From DATMQA01 sp035566895 (GTDB lineage Bacteria; Verrucomicrobiota; Verrucomicrobiia; Limisphaerales; UBA8199), in the NCBI GenBank assembly GCA_035566895.1, contig DATMQA010000105.1:1-45587 (forward strand): a stretch of DNA of 45,587 bases. Direction: 5' to 3'. A model generated the notes under the pieces. That model saw only the letters and a list, made by a program, of their open reading frames with translations. It had not been told where the DNA came from and made no database searches. How positions within the stretch are numbered: position 1 is the first letter of the stretch; each line of letters opens with the position of its first letter. Below, piece after piece: positions 9,160-19,200 of this stretch. The position numbers and the translations under genes were made by a program.

Positions 9160-9188
9160 ATTATCTCCCTCCGTTTGAGTTCTGTCAA
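9160..9188 (-). promoter_or_regulatory. sigma70-like promoter candidate for the cys operon
   Basis: On the minus strand TTGACA (9188-9183) is followed by a 17-bp spacer and GATAAT (9165-9160). This is a near-consensus housekeeping promoter placed directly before cysI. Transcription would begin near 9153, giving a leader of about 19 bases. No terminator hairpin is seen between proA and this site. Confidence 0.55.
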
Positions 9189-9207
9189 TACCATTCTTGC
9201 GTCGGCT

Positions 9208-10476
9208 TCATGTCCTCACTTGTCCGCTCCCGATGCCCATCCACTTGTAGCTGGTCAACTCCTCCAAGCCCATCGGCCCGCGGGCGCCGATCTTGTCGGT
9301 GCTAATCCCAATCTCAGCGCCCATGCCGAATTCGCCGCCGTCGGTAAAGCGCGTTGAAGCATTCCAGTAAACTGTCGCGGAATCGACTTCGCTGAGGAAC
9401 TGTTTCGCGCGCGTTTCGCTACCAGTCACGATGCTGTCGGAATGCGAGGAACCGTATTGATTGATATGGTCGATCGCTTGTTGGACGCCATCGACGACGC
9501 GCACGTTCAGGATATAATCGTTATATTCCGTGTAGAAATCCTGCTCCGTGGCCGCTCTGAGTTTTAAGTTTTTGATGATTGGCTTTGAGTCGAGCACGGA
9601 CCGGGCGGAGTCGTCGGCGCGAAGCTCGACGTGCCTGTCAGCAAGTTTCTGGGCAATGGCGGGCAGGAAAACCGGCGCGATGGCCTTGTCCACCAAAAGC
9701 GTCTCCATTGCATTACAGACGGCCGGGCGCTGGACCTTGGCGTTCATGGCGATCTCTTCGGCCATTTTCAAGTCCGCTTCGGCATCCACATACACGTGGC
9801 AGACGCCTTTGTAATGCTTGATCACCGGCACTTTCGAGCATTCCGCGACAGCGCGGATAAGGCCCTCGCCGCCGCGGGGCATGCACAAGTCCACATATTG
9901 GGTCAGGGAGAGCAACTCGCGGATAGCCCCGCGGTCGGTGGTGGTTACTACTTGAATAGCGAACTCGGGGAAGAGGGGCAGGGTCTTCCGGCCGGCCTCG
10001 ACGAGGCACCGGGCGATGGTCTGGTTGGAATTCAGCGCTTCCTTGCCGCCGCGGAGGATGGTGGCGTTGCCGGACTTAAAACAGAGGCTGGCCGCATCGG
10101 CGGTCACGTTGGGGCGCGATTCGTAGATGATGACGACGACCCCGATAGGAGTGGTGACCTTCCGGAGCTTCAAGCCGTTAGGGCGCACACGTTCATCCAG
10201 GAGCCGGCCGACGGGGTCGGGCAGGGCGGCCACTTCGCGCAAGCCTTTGGCCATCGCGTTGATACGCTTGTCGTCGAGCTGGAGCCGGTCGAGCATCACA
10301 GTGGAAAGGCCCATTTCTGCCGCGGCTTCCAGGTCGAGCGCGTTGGCGGTCTTAATGGCGGCGCCGTTCTGCTCGAGCGCGGCGGCCATCGCCAGGAGGC
10401 ACAAGTTCTTCTCGGCCGTGGTGAGTTTGCTCAACTCGCGTGACGCTGCCTTGGCCTGTTTGGCCAATTGGGTCAT
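9208..10476 (-). CDS. proA: gamma-glutamyl phosphate reductase (ProA)
   Basis: Second step of proline synthesis: NADPH-dependent reduction of gamma-glutamyl phosphate to glutamate semialdehyde in the cytoplasm. The 422-residue protein is of the aldehyde dehydrogenase superfamily, with IIYESRPNVTADAA, the catalytic cysteine in RPAVCNAMETLL and the C-terminal GARGPMGLEELTSYKW. The frame is open upstream to 10575, but the ATG giving MTQLAKQAKAAS matches the usual start. ProB, the kinase partner, is not in the window. It lies 73 bp upstream of cysI on the same strand with a separate promoter candidate between them. Confidence 0.96.
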   Translation of the reverse strand: MTQLAKQAKAASRELSKLTTAEKNLCLLAMAAALEQNGAAIKTANALDLEAAAEMGLSTVMLDRLQLDDKRINAMAKGLREVAALPDPVGRLLDERVRPNGLKLRKVTTPIGVVVIIYESRPNVTADAASLCFKSGNATILRGGKEALNSNQTIARCLVEAGRKTLPLFPEFAIQVVTTTDRGAIRELLSLTQYVDLCMPRGGEGLIRAVAECSKVPVIKHYKGVCHVYVDAEADLKMAEEIAMNAKVQRPAVCNAMETLLVDKAIAPVFLPAIAQKLADRHVELRADDSARSVLDSKPIIKNLKLRAATEQDFYTEYNDYILNVRVVDGVQQAIDHINQYGSSHSDSIVTGSETRAKQFLSEVDSATVYWNASTRFTDGGEFGMGAEIGISTDKIGARGPMGLEELTSYKWMGIGSGQVRT

Positions 10477-10648
10477 TTGATCATGCAAAGTCACAGCACA
10501 AAAGTAAGCCAACCGGTGAAAGATGAAAGGCGAATTTGGGATGGAGCACCGTGAGGGAGGGCAAAGCGGCCGCAAAAAGGCACAAGAAGCTGAAACACGA
10601 AATACGGCTTTCCAACTCTTTCACGACCCGCTATTGAAAAGAGCACTT

Positions 10649-11650
10649 ATGCGTCACCGCCATGAATTCTTCAAATCCTCACTCCTTTTCGTCTGTGCCG
10701 CGACGCTTTGGTTCGTGGCGGGCTGCAACAAATCAGAGCCGGCCGGCCAACCTGCGACCGCCGGCGAAAAGAAGGTCAAATCCACCTACACTATCGGAAT
10801 GAGCCAATGCAACCTGGGCGAGCCGTGGCGCGTTGAAATGAACGCCCAAATCAAGGCCGCCGCTGAGAAGCATCCTGAGCTGAAAGTGGTCTTCAAGGAC
10901 GCACAAAACGACACGCTCCAGCAACGCTCGCATGTGGAGGAGTTTGTCAGCGCCAAGGTCGACTTGATCATTATCAGCCCCAAAGAAGCCCAGCCGTTGA
11001 CGGAGCCAGTCGCCAAGGCGATGGAGGCGGGCATACCGGTCATCGTCCTGGACCGCGCCTTGCTGGGGGACAAATTCACGTGCTTCATCGGGGCCAATAA
11101 CAAGAAGATTGGCCACGCCGCCGGAGAATGGATTGTCAACAAACTTGCCGGAAAGACCAAACCGGGCGAGAAGGCCAAGCTGATCGAACTTAAGGGCCTG
11201 ATGACTTCGACCCCGGGCCAGGACCGCGACAGCGGTTTCCGTGAAGCGATTGCTGGCAAGGACATCGAGGTCATTTTCGACGCCGACATGAAATGGCTCG
11301 AACCGAACGCGCGGAAGGAGATGGAGTCGGCGCTATCCCGCTTCAGCAAGATTGATTGCGTCTACGCCCATAACGACCCAGGCGCTCATGGAGCTTACCT
11401 CGCGGCGCAGGCCGCCGGACGCGAGAAGGAGATGCTTTTCGTCGGCATCGACGCCCTGCCGCAGGAAGGGGTCGCTTACGTTCAGCAGGGGATTCTGGAC
11501 GCGACCTTCCAATATCCGACCGGCGGCGCGGAGGCGATTGACACCGCGCTGAAGATCCTCCACGGAGAAGCCGTGCCGAAGGAAATCACCCTTGGCTCGC
11601 GTGTATTCGACAAGGAATGCGTAGGGCAGGGCGGGCGTGAACTGAAGTGA
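10649..11650 (+). CDS. sugar ABC transporter substrate-binding lipoprotein (RbsB-like)
   Basis: Periplasmic binding protein of the type I (ribose/galactose) fold, 333 residues. The N-terminus has a basic segment, a hydrophobic stretch and a lipobox WFVAGC, so it should be a lipoprotein. The body shows TIGMSQCNLGEPWR, VDLIIISPKEAQPL, GIPVIVLDRA and AHNDPGAHGAYLAA, all typical of sugar-binding members. The start was placed at the ATG giving MRHRHEFFKSS; the frame upstream to 10523 lacks secretion features. No permease or ATPase gene is beside it, so the binding protein is an orphan here. It is 24 bp from the GH172 gene, which suggests one operon and a carbohydrate ligand. The exact ligand is unknown. 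Confidence 0.9.
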   Translation: MRHRHEFFKSSLLFVCAATLWFVAGCNKSEPAGQPATAGEKKVKSTYTIGMSQCNLGEPWRVEMNAQIKAAAEKHPELKVVFKDAQNDTLQQRSHVEEFVSAKVDLIIISPKEAQPLTEPVAKAMEAGIPVIVLDRALLGDKFTCFIGANNKKIGHAAGEWIVNKLAGKTKPGEKAKLIELKGLMTSTPGQDRDSGFREAIAGKDIEVIFDADMKWLEPNARKEMESALSRFSKIDCVYAHNDPGAHGAYLAAQAAGREKEMLFVGIDALPQEGVAYVQQGILDATFQYPTGGAEAIDTALKILHGEAVPKEITLGSRVFDKECVGQGGRELK

Positions 11651-11674
11651 ACCGGAAAGGCAAACCGAAATAGT

Positions 11675-13696
11675 ATGAAAAGATTGATTTGCCTTTTGGC
11701 GGTTCTGCCCCTGTGTTGCTCGACTTTCGCGGCCGACCGAAGCCTCTCTTACGTTGCGCTTGTTAACCGACTTACCGATTTAGGGTACCTTGCCACCCTG
11801 CCAGTGGCTGGGGAACAGTGCGCCCAGTGTTCCAGCTACGATCGCCGGAGCCGCTATGACGAGGCCACGGACAAATACATAAATTGGGACGCCAACGGCG
11901 ACGGCGGCGGCATCATCCGCAAAGAAGGCGACAAATCAGTCCTGGCGGAAATGCAAGGTCCGGGTTGTATCTGGCGCATCTGGTCCGCCACACCCAAGGA
12001 GGGCCATGTGCGGATTTATCTCGATAGCGCCGACGAGCCCGCGGTGGACCTGCCTTTCAGCGGCTATTTTGATGGGAAGAACGCTCCCTTCACTCGGCCT
12101 GCTCTCGTGCACACCGTCGCGCGCGGGTGGAACAACTACACGCCCATCCCATATCAGAAATCCTGCAAAGTCGTTGCCGACCCGGGTTGGGGCCTCTACT
12201 ACCATTTTACTTACGGTACCTTCCCGAAAGGAACCCAAGTGCCCACCTTCAAGGGGCAACTCTCTGCTGAGGAGGAGTCCGCGCTGGACACGGCCAACCA
12301 AGTTCTGAGCGGCTGCGGCCCGCGCCAGGATGACCATCTTACTTGGGCCAGCAACGAAGGTCATTTGGCGTCTGGCGATGCATGGACCCAGAGCACTACC
12401 ATCGACGGACCGGCCGCGATTACTGACCTTCGGATCAAGGTGGAACAGGTCCCTGCCGGCCCAGCAAGCTTCGATGCCTTGCGCGCGCTCACGTTGCAGA
12501 TTCGCTGGGACGGCGAGCCCGAGCCGAGCGTTTGGGCGCCGCTGGGTGATTTTTTCGGCACCGCACCAGGAGCGAACCAATACAAGTCCCTGCCCCTTGG
12601 TCTTACCGAGGACGGCTGGTGGTATTGCAATTGGATTATGCCTTTTGCCAAACGTGCCGAAGTCACGATTAAAAAGGAAGGCCAGCTCTCGGCCAAAGTT
12701 AGCTATCGCGTCGGTTCTCGCCCGCTCAAAGGCGACCTTTCCCGATACGCCCGTTTCCACGCCAAATGGCATCGGGATGCCTTCCCGCCGGTGGAGCCCG
12801 AGCGCCGAATTGATTGGCCCATTCTGAAAACCGAAGGCGCGGGCCGTTTCGTTGGTGTGATGCTGCATATTTGGAATCCGCGCGGCGGCTGGTGGGGTGA
12901 GGGCGACGAAAAATTCTTCGTAGATGGCGAGAAGTTCCCTTCGACCTTTGGCACCGGCTCGGAAGACTATTTCGGATATGCCTGGTCGGATGCCGGCCTT
13001 TTTCAGCACGCCTTTCACAATCAAACCCATAACGACGGCGCCAGCAAAGGCCACATCTCGGTCAACCGCTGGCACATCCCGGACAATGTGCCGTTTGAAA
13101 AATCATTCGAAGGCTGCATCGAGAAGTATTTTCCCAATCAACGTCCGACGCTCTACGCCGCGATGGCGTATTGGTACCTGGCGCCGGGCGGCAAGGACCC
13201 CTATCAGCCGCTGCCGCTGAGCGAGCGCATTGGCTATTGGACCCCGGTCCAGGCCTTCAAGGTCGCCGGCGCCATCGAAGGTGAAAGCCTTAAAATATTG
13301 GGCAAGACGGGGGGAAATCCCCACGAACAGGGCATGGGCGGTTTCGCCGGCGAATGGAGCAATGATGCGCATCTCTGGTGGACTGACGCCAAACCCGGCG
13401 ACAAGCTCGACCTTGCCTTGCCTGTGGCCAAGGCCGGCAAATACAAGCTCAGTGGGCAACTGACCAAAGCGCCCGACTATGGCATCGTCCAACTTTATCT
13501 CGACGGCAAAAAGCTGGGGGAACCCATCGACCTCTATCATTCATCCGTCGTTCCTACGGGTCCAATGGCGCTGGGCGAGTTCGACCTGGAGGCGGGCACC
13601 CACAAGCTCACGGCGGAAATCACCGGCGCGAATGATAAGGCCGTTAAGAACTACATGTTCGGGTTGGACTATGTAAAACTGGAAAGCCAGCCGTGA
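11675..13696 (+). CDS. secreted GH172 (DUF2961) family glycoside hydrolase with C-terminal beta domain
   Basis: A 673-residue protein with a clear signal peptide (MKRLICLLAVLPLCCSTFA). The DUF2961 core is shown by GPGCIWRIWSATP near residue 95 and the hallmark FGTGSEDYFGYAW near residue 430. The family includes alpha-fructofuranosidases and difructose anhydride enzymes (GH172), but most members are uncharacterised, so the substrate is unproven. The last 130 residues (GEWSNDAHLWW to GLDYVKLE) look like a separate beta-sandwich, possibly carbohydrate-binding, often attached in Verrucomicrobia. It follows the sugar-binding lipoprotein gene directly. The hairpin at 13779-13805 lies just after its stop. 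Confidence 0.88.
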   Translation: MKRLICLLAVLPLCCSTFAADRSLSYVALVNRLTDLGYLATLPVAGEQCAQCSSYDRRSRYDEATDKYINWDANGDGGGIIRKEGDKSVLAEMQGPGCIWRIWSATPKEGHVRIYLDSADEPAVDLPFSGYFDGKNAPFTRPALVHTVARGWNNYTPIPYQKSCKVVADPGWGLYYHFTYGTFPKGTQVPTFKGQLSAEEESALDTANQVLSGCGPRQDDHLTWASNEGHLASGDAWTQSTTIDGPAAITDLRIKVEQVPAGPASFDALRALTLQIRWDGEPEPSVWAPLGDFFGTAPGANQYKSLPLGLTEDGWWYCNWIMPFAKRAEVTIKKEGQLSAKVSYRVGSRPLKGDLSRYARFHAKWHRDAFPPVEPERRIDWPILKTEGAGRFVGVMLHIWNPRGGWWGEGDEKFFVDGEKFPSTFGTGSEDYFGYAWSDAGLFQHAFHNQTHNDGASKGHISVNRWHIPDNVPFEKSFEGCIEKYFPNQRPTLYAAMAYWYLAPGGKDPYQPLPLSERIGYWTPVQAFKVAGAIEGESLKILGKTGGNPHEQGMGGFAGEWSNDAHLWWTDAKPGDKLDLALPVAKAGKYKLSGQLTKAPDYGIVQLYLDGKKLGEPIDLYHSSVVPTGPMALGEFDLEAGTHKLTAEITGANDKAVKNYMFGLDYVKLESQP

Positions 13697-13766
13697 GCCT
13701 TGTTTCAAGTTTGAAATCCAGGCCTCAGGAAAATGTCAGATGGGGCCACGCCGGGCCAACGAGCAA

Positions 13767-13807
13767 CCCCTCACCCCGCCCTCCCCCCTTATGAAGGGGA
13801 GAGGGGG
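13767..13807. repeat. CCCTCACCCC hairpin repeat, copy 1 (possible terminator)
   Basis: The block CCCTCACCCC is followed by a stem pairing CCCTCCCCCCTT with AAGGGGAGAGGG over a three-base loop (11 of 12 pairs). It lies between the convergent GH172 and beta-propeller genes and could end both transcripts. A related copy is at 22987-23020. Confidence 0.6.
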
Positions 13808-13858
13808 ACCCGCAGACCAACTCCGGTTTAAAAGCAGTCCTTTCCGCGCCAGGGGCGC

Positions 13859-14950
13859 TCAGAGACTCTGCGGAACAATAAGCACGCCCCAGGGACTGCC
13901 GCCAGTCTTGACCCGCGCTATTTCCTTTTCCGTGCCCAGGTCCACGACGGAGACGTCGTCGGACGGCCCATTGGCCGCGAACAAAAACTTGCCATCCGGT
14001 GAGATCGCGATGCCCCAGGGACGCGTACCGACTTTGATGGTGTTGAGAAGCTGGAAGGTTCCCGCATCCAGGACGCAGACCGTTCCGCCTCGGCCCGTGC
14101 TCACATAAACCTTTTTCCCGTCGGGCGCGACTTTCACGCACATCGGGCGCGAGCCGGCCGGCAGAGCCAGGGTCTGAAGCAACTTGTGGTCTTTCGAATC
14201 AATCACATTCATCTCGCCGGCCGACTCGGAAGGGATGAAGGCGCGCGACCCATCAGGCAGAAAGTCGGCCGAGCGCGGCCGCGGGTTGACTTTGAAATGA
14301 GCGATTACCTTGTAAGCCTTCGTCTCAACGGCATAAATCTCGCCTCCCGTTTCGCAAGTCACATAAAAGAAACTGCCGTCCGGACTTACCGCGACGCCTT
14401 CCGGTTCTCGGCTGACGGGGATGATGTGCTCGATTTTTCCGCTGGCGATGTTGAAAACGCTGGCGGTGCCGACGTCTTCGTTGGAAACGTAGAGCCGCGA
14501 GCCGTCCGTGCTCAAGGCAAGTTGTTCCGGGTCGGAGCCGACGGACATCTTGCGCAGGAACTTTTTCCGGGCCGCGTCCACGATGCCGATGCCATCGGCG
14601 GCTTTGTCGGCCTTGGCGTCGTCATCGTCGTCGTCGTCCTTGTGCTTGTTGAGGACGGGATTGCCTTTGGCGTCGAGCGGGGGCGGGCCGGAAATGGGCG
14701 TCCCGCTCAGGGCCACATAAACCGTTTTGCCGTCGGGGCTGCAGCGCAAACCGCGCGGCCGTTTGCCGACGGGGATGGTGCCGGCGACTTTGAAATCTGC
14801 GCCATTGATGACGGTGAGGTCGCCGGACTTTTCGTTGGACACATAGACCTGGTAGTTCCTGGGCTGTGGCTCGGCCGCTGGGGCTCTAAGAATGAGCGCG
14901 GTGAGAATCGCGGCCAGGAGCGAAATTCGTACTAAATGTTTTGTCATCAT
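13859..14950 (-). CDS. secreted YVTN-type beta-propeller protein
   Basis: A 363-residue protein with an N-terminal signal peptide (about residues 1-25, ending AAEP). The body is about seven blades of 40 residues, each with the pattern SPDGK..YV followed by S..V.V.D and I.VG..P, as in YVTN and PQQ-associated beta-propellers. A run of seven aspartates in an insert between blades comes from a GTC/ATC microsatellite near 14619-14640. Function is probably binding or scaffolding in the periplasm; no catalytic residues can be assigned. It is convergent with the GH172 gene. Confidence 0.85.
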   Translation of the reverse strand: MMTKHLVRISLLAAILTALILRAPAAEPQPRNYQVYVSNEKSGDLTVINGADFKVAGTIPVGKRPRGLRCSPDGKTVYVALSGTPISGPPPLDAKGNPVLNKHKDDDDDDDAKADKAADGIGIVDAARKKFLRKMSVGSDPEQLALSTDGSRLYVSNEDVGTASVFNIASGKIEHIIPVSREPEGVAVSPDGSFFYVTCETGGEIYAVETKAYKVIAHFKVNPRPRSADFLPDGSRAFIPSESAGEMNVIDSKDHKLLQTLALPAGSRPMCVKVAPDGKKVYVSTGRGGTVCVLDAGTFQLLNTIKVGTRPWGIAISPDGKFLFAANGPSDDVSVVDLGTEKEIARVKTGGSPWGVLIVPQSL

Positions 14951-15163
14951 ACAAGATAGTGAAAAGATACTGGACCTTCTTTTAGCACAAGCTTGTTCGC
15001 CAGCACAGGCATAATTTGTTTATCAGAATTTCGCGCTGGCTGGCTACAGCCTGAGGGAAGCTCAAAACCGGGCGAGTTGAGCCTCGTGACCGGACCCAAG
15101 TGGCAGGGGGCAGGAGAGCCCGCGGCGGGCAAAGGCCGGGCTCGGAGCGGATTGGAAGCCCCT

Positions 15164-16162
15164 CTATTTCGAAATCGGGAACTGGGAAATCGCGCGCATG
15201 TATTGGGCGCGTTCGAAGGCGCTGGGGTCGGCGCAATTCTTCTGGCTGAGGCTGCCCTTGAGCTGAGTCACGGACTGATATTCGTGTTCTTCCATCCAGG
15301 CGACGAGGTCGCGCTCGACCACGCCGATTTGGCGGACGCCATGGCGGATGAGGGCGGAGCAGAGCATGGTGACATCAGCGCCGGCCATGAGCATCTTAAG
15401 CACATCTGATGCGCGGTGGATGCCGCTGGTCGCGGCCAGGGTGGCGTCGAGTTTCCCATAGAGCAGGGCAATCCAGCGCAAGGGCACGCGCATCGCCATG
15501 GGAGTGCTGAGGAGGATATTGGGTTTTACCTCGAGCGTTTCGAGGTCGATATCGGGCTGGTAGAAGCGGTTGAAGAGGACCAACCCGTCGGCGCCGGACT
15601 GGTCGAGACGAGCGGCCATGTTGGCAAAGTTGGTGAAGAACGGGCTGAGTTTGACCGCCACCGGGATCGTCACCTGTGCTTTCACCGCTTTCACGATGTC
15701 GAGATAGTTTTGCTCGACCTGGGCGGAGGTGAGGTTCATGTCGGTCGGGATATTATAGATATTGAGCTCGAGGGCATCGGCGCCGGCTTGCTGGATGGCT
15801 TTGGCGTATTTGGTCCAACCGCCGGTGGAGGAGCCGTTGAGGCTGGCGATGACAGGGATGCGGACGGCTTGCTTGGCCTTGGAGACGTGCTTGAGGTAAT
15901 CCTCGGGGCCGAGGTGGAACTCTTCCGGTTCAGGAAAATAGGTGAGGGCCTCCGGGGTGCTGAAGGTGCCGTGTTCGAGGTGCCTGGCCAGTTCAACGCG
16001 GTCCTGGCGGAGTTGCTCTTCAAAGAGCGAGTAGAGCACGACGGCCGAGGCGCCGCTGTCTTCCATTTGTTTAATGGTGTCGATGTCCTCGGAAAGCGGC
16101 GAGGCAGCCGGGACGAGCGGGGTGCGGAGCTTCAGGCCGAGGTAGGTAGTGGAGAGGTCCAT
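15164..16162 (-). CDS. dihydroorotate dehydrogenase-like protein
   Basis: FMN-binding TIM-barrel protein of 332 residues related to dihydroorotate dehydrogenases. Visible are the N-terminal LRTPLVPAASPLSEDID, the substrate-loop-like segment VIASLNGSS and SGIHRASDVLKMLMAGADVTM near the phosphate-binding end. Proteins of this subgroup are often encoded next to nifJ, as here, and are annotated as DHOD-like. They probably do not serve pyrimidine synthesis. It follows nifJ after a repeat-filled gap of about 100 bp and ends the operon. The real substrate is unknown. Confidence 0.88.
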   Translation of the reverse strand: MDLSTTYLGLKLRTPLVPAASPLSEDIDTIKQMEDSGASAVVLYSLFEEQLRQDRVELARHLEHGTFSTPEALTYFPEPEEFHLGPEDYLKHVSKAKQAVRIPVIASLNGSSTGGWTKYAKAIQQAGADALELNIYNIPTDMNLTSAQVEQNYLDIVKAVKAQVTIPVAVKLSPFFTNFANMAARLDQSGADGLVLFNRFYQPDIDLETLEVKPNILLSTPMAMRVPLRWIALLYGKLDATLAATSGIHRASDVLKMLMAGADVTMLCSALIRHGVRQIGVVERDLVAWMEEHEYQSVTQLKGSLSQKNCADPSAFERAQYMRAISQFPISK

Positions 16163-16165
16163 GCG

Positions 16166-16259
16166 GTTAAAGGGTTAAAAGGTTAAATGAGTTAAAAAGT
16201 TAAAACAGTTAAATAGGCAAGCGACGTGATGCGCGAAACGTAAAACGTGAAACGTGAAC
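16166..16259. repeat. degenerate GTTAAA array followed by AAACGT(G) array
   Basis: Six copies of GTTAAA spaced by 8-9 bp lie at 16166-16213. They are followed at about 16235-16259 by three to four copies of AAACGT or AAACGTG. The whole fills the gap between the nifJ stop and the start of the DHOD-like gene. No protein signal is present. Confidence 0.75.
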
Positions 16260-16266
16260 ATCAGGC

Positions 16267-19200
16267 TTAAGGTTGTTGATCGACGGTCGTTGCCGGTTTG
16301 GCTTGGGCCGGGGCGGCGGGTTTGAGGTCACGGCCGGCCAAGTACTGGTAGTGCTTCCAGCGCTGGTCCGCATCGACCTGGGCCTGAGCGAAGAACTTCT
16401 TTGCATCTTCCGGTTTGCTCTTGGTAAGCATCTTAAAACGGTTCTCGGAAAGCAAGTAATCCTGCACTTTGGTTTTAGCCGCGGCGGAATCGAGCTGGAG
16501 CGGATTTTCACCGCGTTCGGTGCGGCGCGGATCAAAGCGGTAAAGGAGCCATTGGCCCGATTCGACCGCCAATTTCTGCTGACGGGCGCCGACCCCGGCA
16601 TCGAGGGCGATACCGTGGGCGATGCAATGGCTGTAAGCGATAATCAGGGAGGGGCCGGGATAGGATTCGGCTTCGAGCAACGCCTTGAGCGTGTGCTCAT
16701 CCTTGTAGCCCATGGCGACGCTGGCGACGTAGATGTGGCCGTAGGTCATGGCGATCAGGCCGAGGTCTTTCTTACCAACGGCCTTGCCACCGGCAGCGAA
16801 CTTCGCCACCGCGCCGCGGGGGGTGGACTTGGAGCACTGGCCGCCGGTATTGGAATAGACTTCGGTGTCGAGGACGAGGACGTTGACATCACGTCCGCTG
16901 GCCAGGACATGGTCGAGGCCGCCGTAGCCGATGTCGTAGGCCCAACCGTCGCCGCCGATGATCCAGACGCTCTTGCGGACCAGTTGGTCGGCCATCGTCA
17001 GCAGTAATTTCGCTTCGCTCGAATCGAGCTTCTGCAATTTTTGTTTCAGCGCAGCGACGCGTTCGCGCTGGTCATAGATGCCGGCTTCATCGGTCTGTTT
17101 GGCTTCGAGGATGGCGGTAACCAGGTCCTGGCCGATGACACCGGCCAATTTCTGGACTAGTTCGCCGGCCATTTCTTTCTGTTTGTCGATGGAGACGCGG
17201 AAGCCGAGGCCGAACTCAGCGTTGTCTTCGAATAGAGAATTGCACCAGGTCGGTCCGCGGCCTTCGGCGTTTTTGGCGTAGGGCGTGGTCGGCAAGTTGC
17301 CGCCGTAAATGGACGAGCAGCCGGTGGCGTTGGCGACGACCATGCGGTCGCCGAACAACTGGGTGACCATCTTGAGGTAAGGAGTTTCGCCGCAACCCGC
17401 GCAAGCGCCTGAGAACTCGAAGAGCGGGCGCATGACCTGCTGCTGGCGCAGGGTGGTGAGCTTGACCTTGCGGCGATCGAACTCCGGCAGGCGGAGGAAG
17501 AAGTCCCAATTCTCGCGCTCCTGCAACCGCAAGGGCGGCTGAGGCCGCATGTTGATGGCTTTGAGCTTGGTCTCGGTCTTGTTGCGGGCCGGACAAACAT
17601 CGACGCAGAGGGCGCAGCCGGTGCAGTCTTCAGCGGCGATTTGCAAGGTCCAGTTCATCCCTTTCCACTCGGGGGCGCGGGCGGCGGTGGCTTTGAAGTT
17701 GCTGGGCGCGCCGGCAAGGTCTTTGGCTTCATAGACCTTGGCGCGAATGGTTGCGTGCGGGCAAATGGCAACGCATTTCATGCATTGGATGCAAATCGCC
17801 GGGTCCCATACGGGGATTTCCAGCGCGAGGTTGCGCTTTTCGTATTGGGCAGTCGCGGTCGGGAAAGTGCCATCGCAGGAGAAGGCGCTGACGGGCAACT
17901 CGTCGCCGAGGCCGGCGGCGAGTTTGCCGAGCACGTTGCGGGCATACTCGGGAGCGTTGGGGGTCATGGCCGGCAGGAATCCGCCGGTGCCGTTGACCTT
18001 ACTGGTCAAGGGGACTTCGTGGAGATGGGCCAAAGTATTATCGACGGCCTTGAGGTTCATCTGGACGACTTCCTCGCCTTTTTTACCATAGGTCTTGCGG
18101 ATGGATTCTTTGATGGCCGCAATGGCTTCTTCTTTGGGGAGCACCCCGGAGAGGGCGAAGAAGCAGACCTGCATGATGGTATTGATGCGTCCCCCCATGC
18201 CGCTGTCGCGGGCGACTTTGGTGGCATCGATGACATAAAAACGGACCTTCTTTTCGAGGATGGCCTGCTGGACCGGGGTGGGGAGTTGCGGCCAGACCTG
18301 GTCCTTGGCGAAAGGGGTGTTGAGCAGGAAGGTGCCGCCCGGGACGAGACTTTTGACCATGTCATACCGTTCGAGGAAGCCTGGTTGATGGCACGCGGCG
18401 AAGTTGGCGCGGGTAATCAGGTAGGTCGAGCGGATGGGCTGGGGCCCGAAGCGGAGGTGCGAGACGGTCATCGAACCGGACTTCTTGGAGTCATAAACGA
18501 AGTAACCCTGGGCGAAGTTGGGGGTCTCCTCGCCGATGATCTTGATCGAGTTTTTATTCGCGCCGACGGTGCCATCAGAGCCCAGGCCATACAACATCGC
18601 GCGGATGACGTTGTCGGGTTCGGTGGAGAAGCTTTCGTCCCACGGCAGGCTGGTGTGAGAGACATCATCGTTAATGCCGATGGTGAAGTGGTTCGACGGA
18701 ACGGCTAGTTTGAGGTTGTCGAACACGGCTTTGACCATGGCCGGGGTGAATTCCTTCGAGGAGAGCCCGTAGCGGCCGCCGACGACTTTGGGGAGGAGCC
18801 TGAATTTGCTCCAACCATGGGAAGCGCCCTCGAAGAGAGCGGTCACCACATCCTGGTAAAGCGGTTCGCCTGCAGCGCCGGGCTCTTTGGTGCGGTCCAG
18901 CACGGCGAGGGATTTCACGGAGACGGGCAGGGCTTCGATGAAACGTTTGCCATCGAATGGGCGATAAACCCGGACCTTGATGATACCGACTTTTTCGCCC
19001 TTTTTGGTGAGATGATCGACGGTTTCGTGGGCGGCCTCGCAACCGGAACCCATGAGCACGATCACTCGTTCCGCATCAGGAGCGCCGACATAGTCGAAGA
19101 GATTGTATTTACGGCCAACGCGGGCGGCGAATTCGTCCATCACCTTCTGGGTGATGTCAGCGCAAGCGGCGTAGAAGGGATTGACGGTTTCGCGGGCCTG

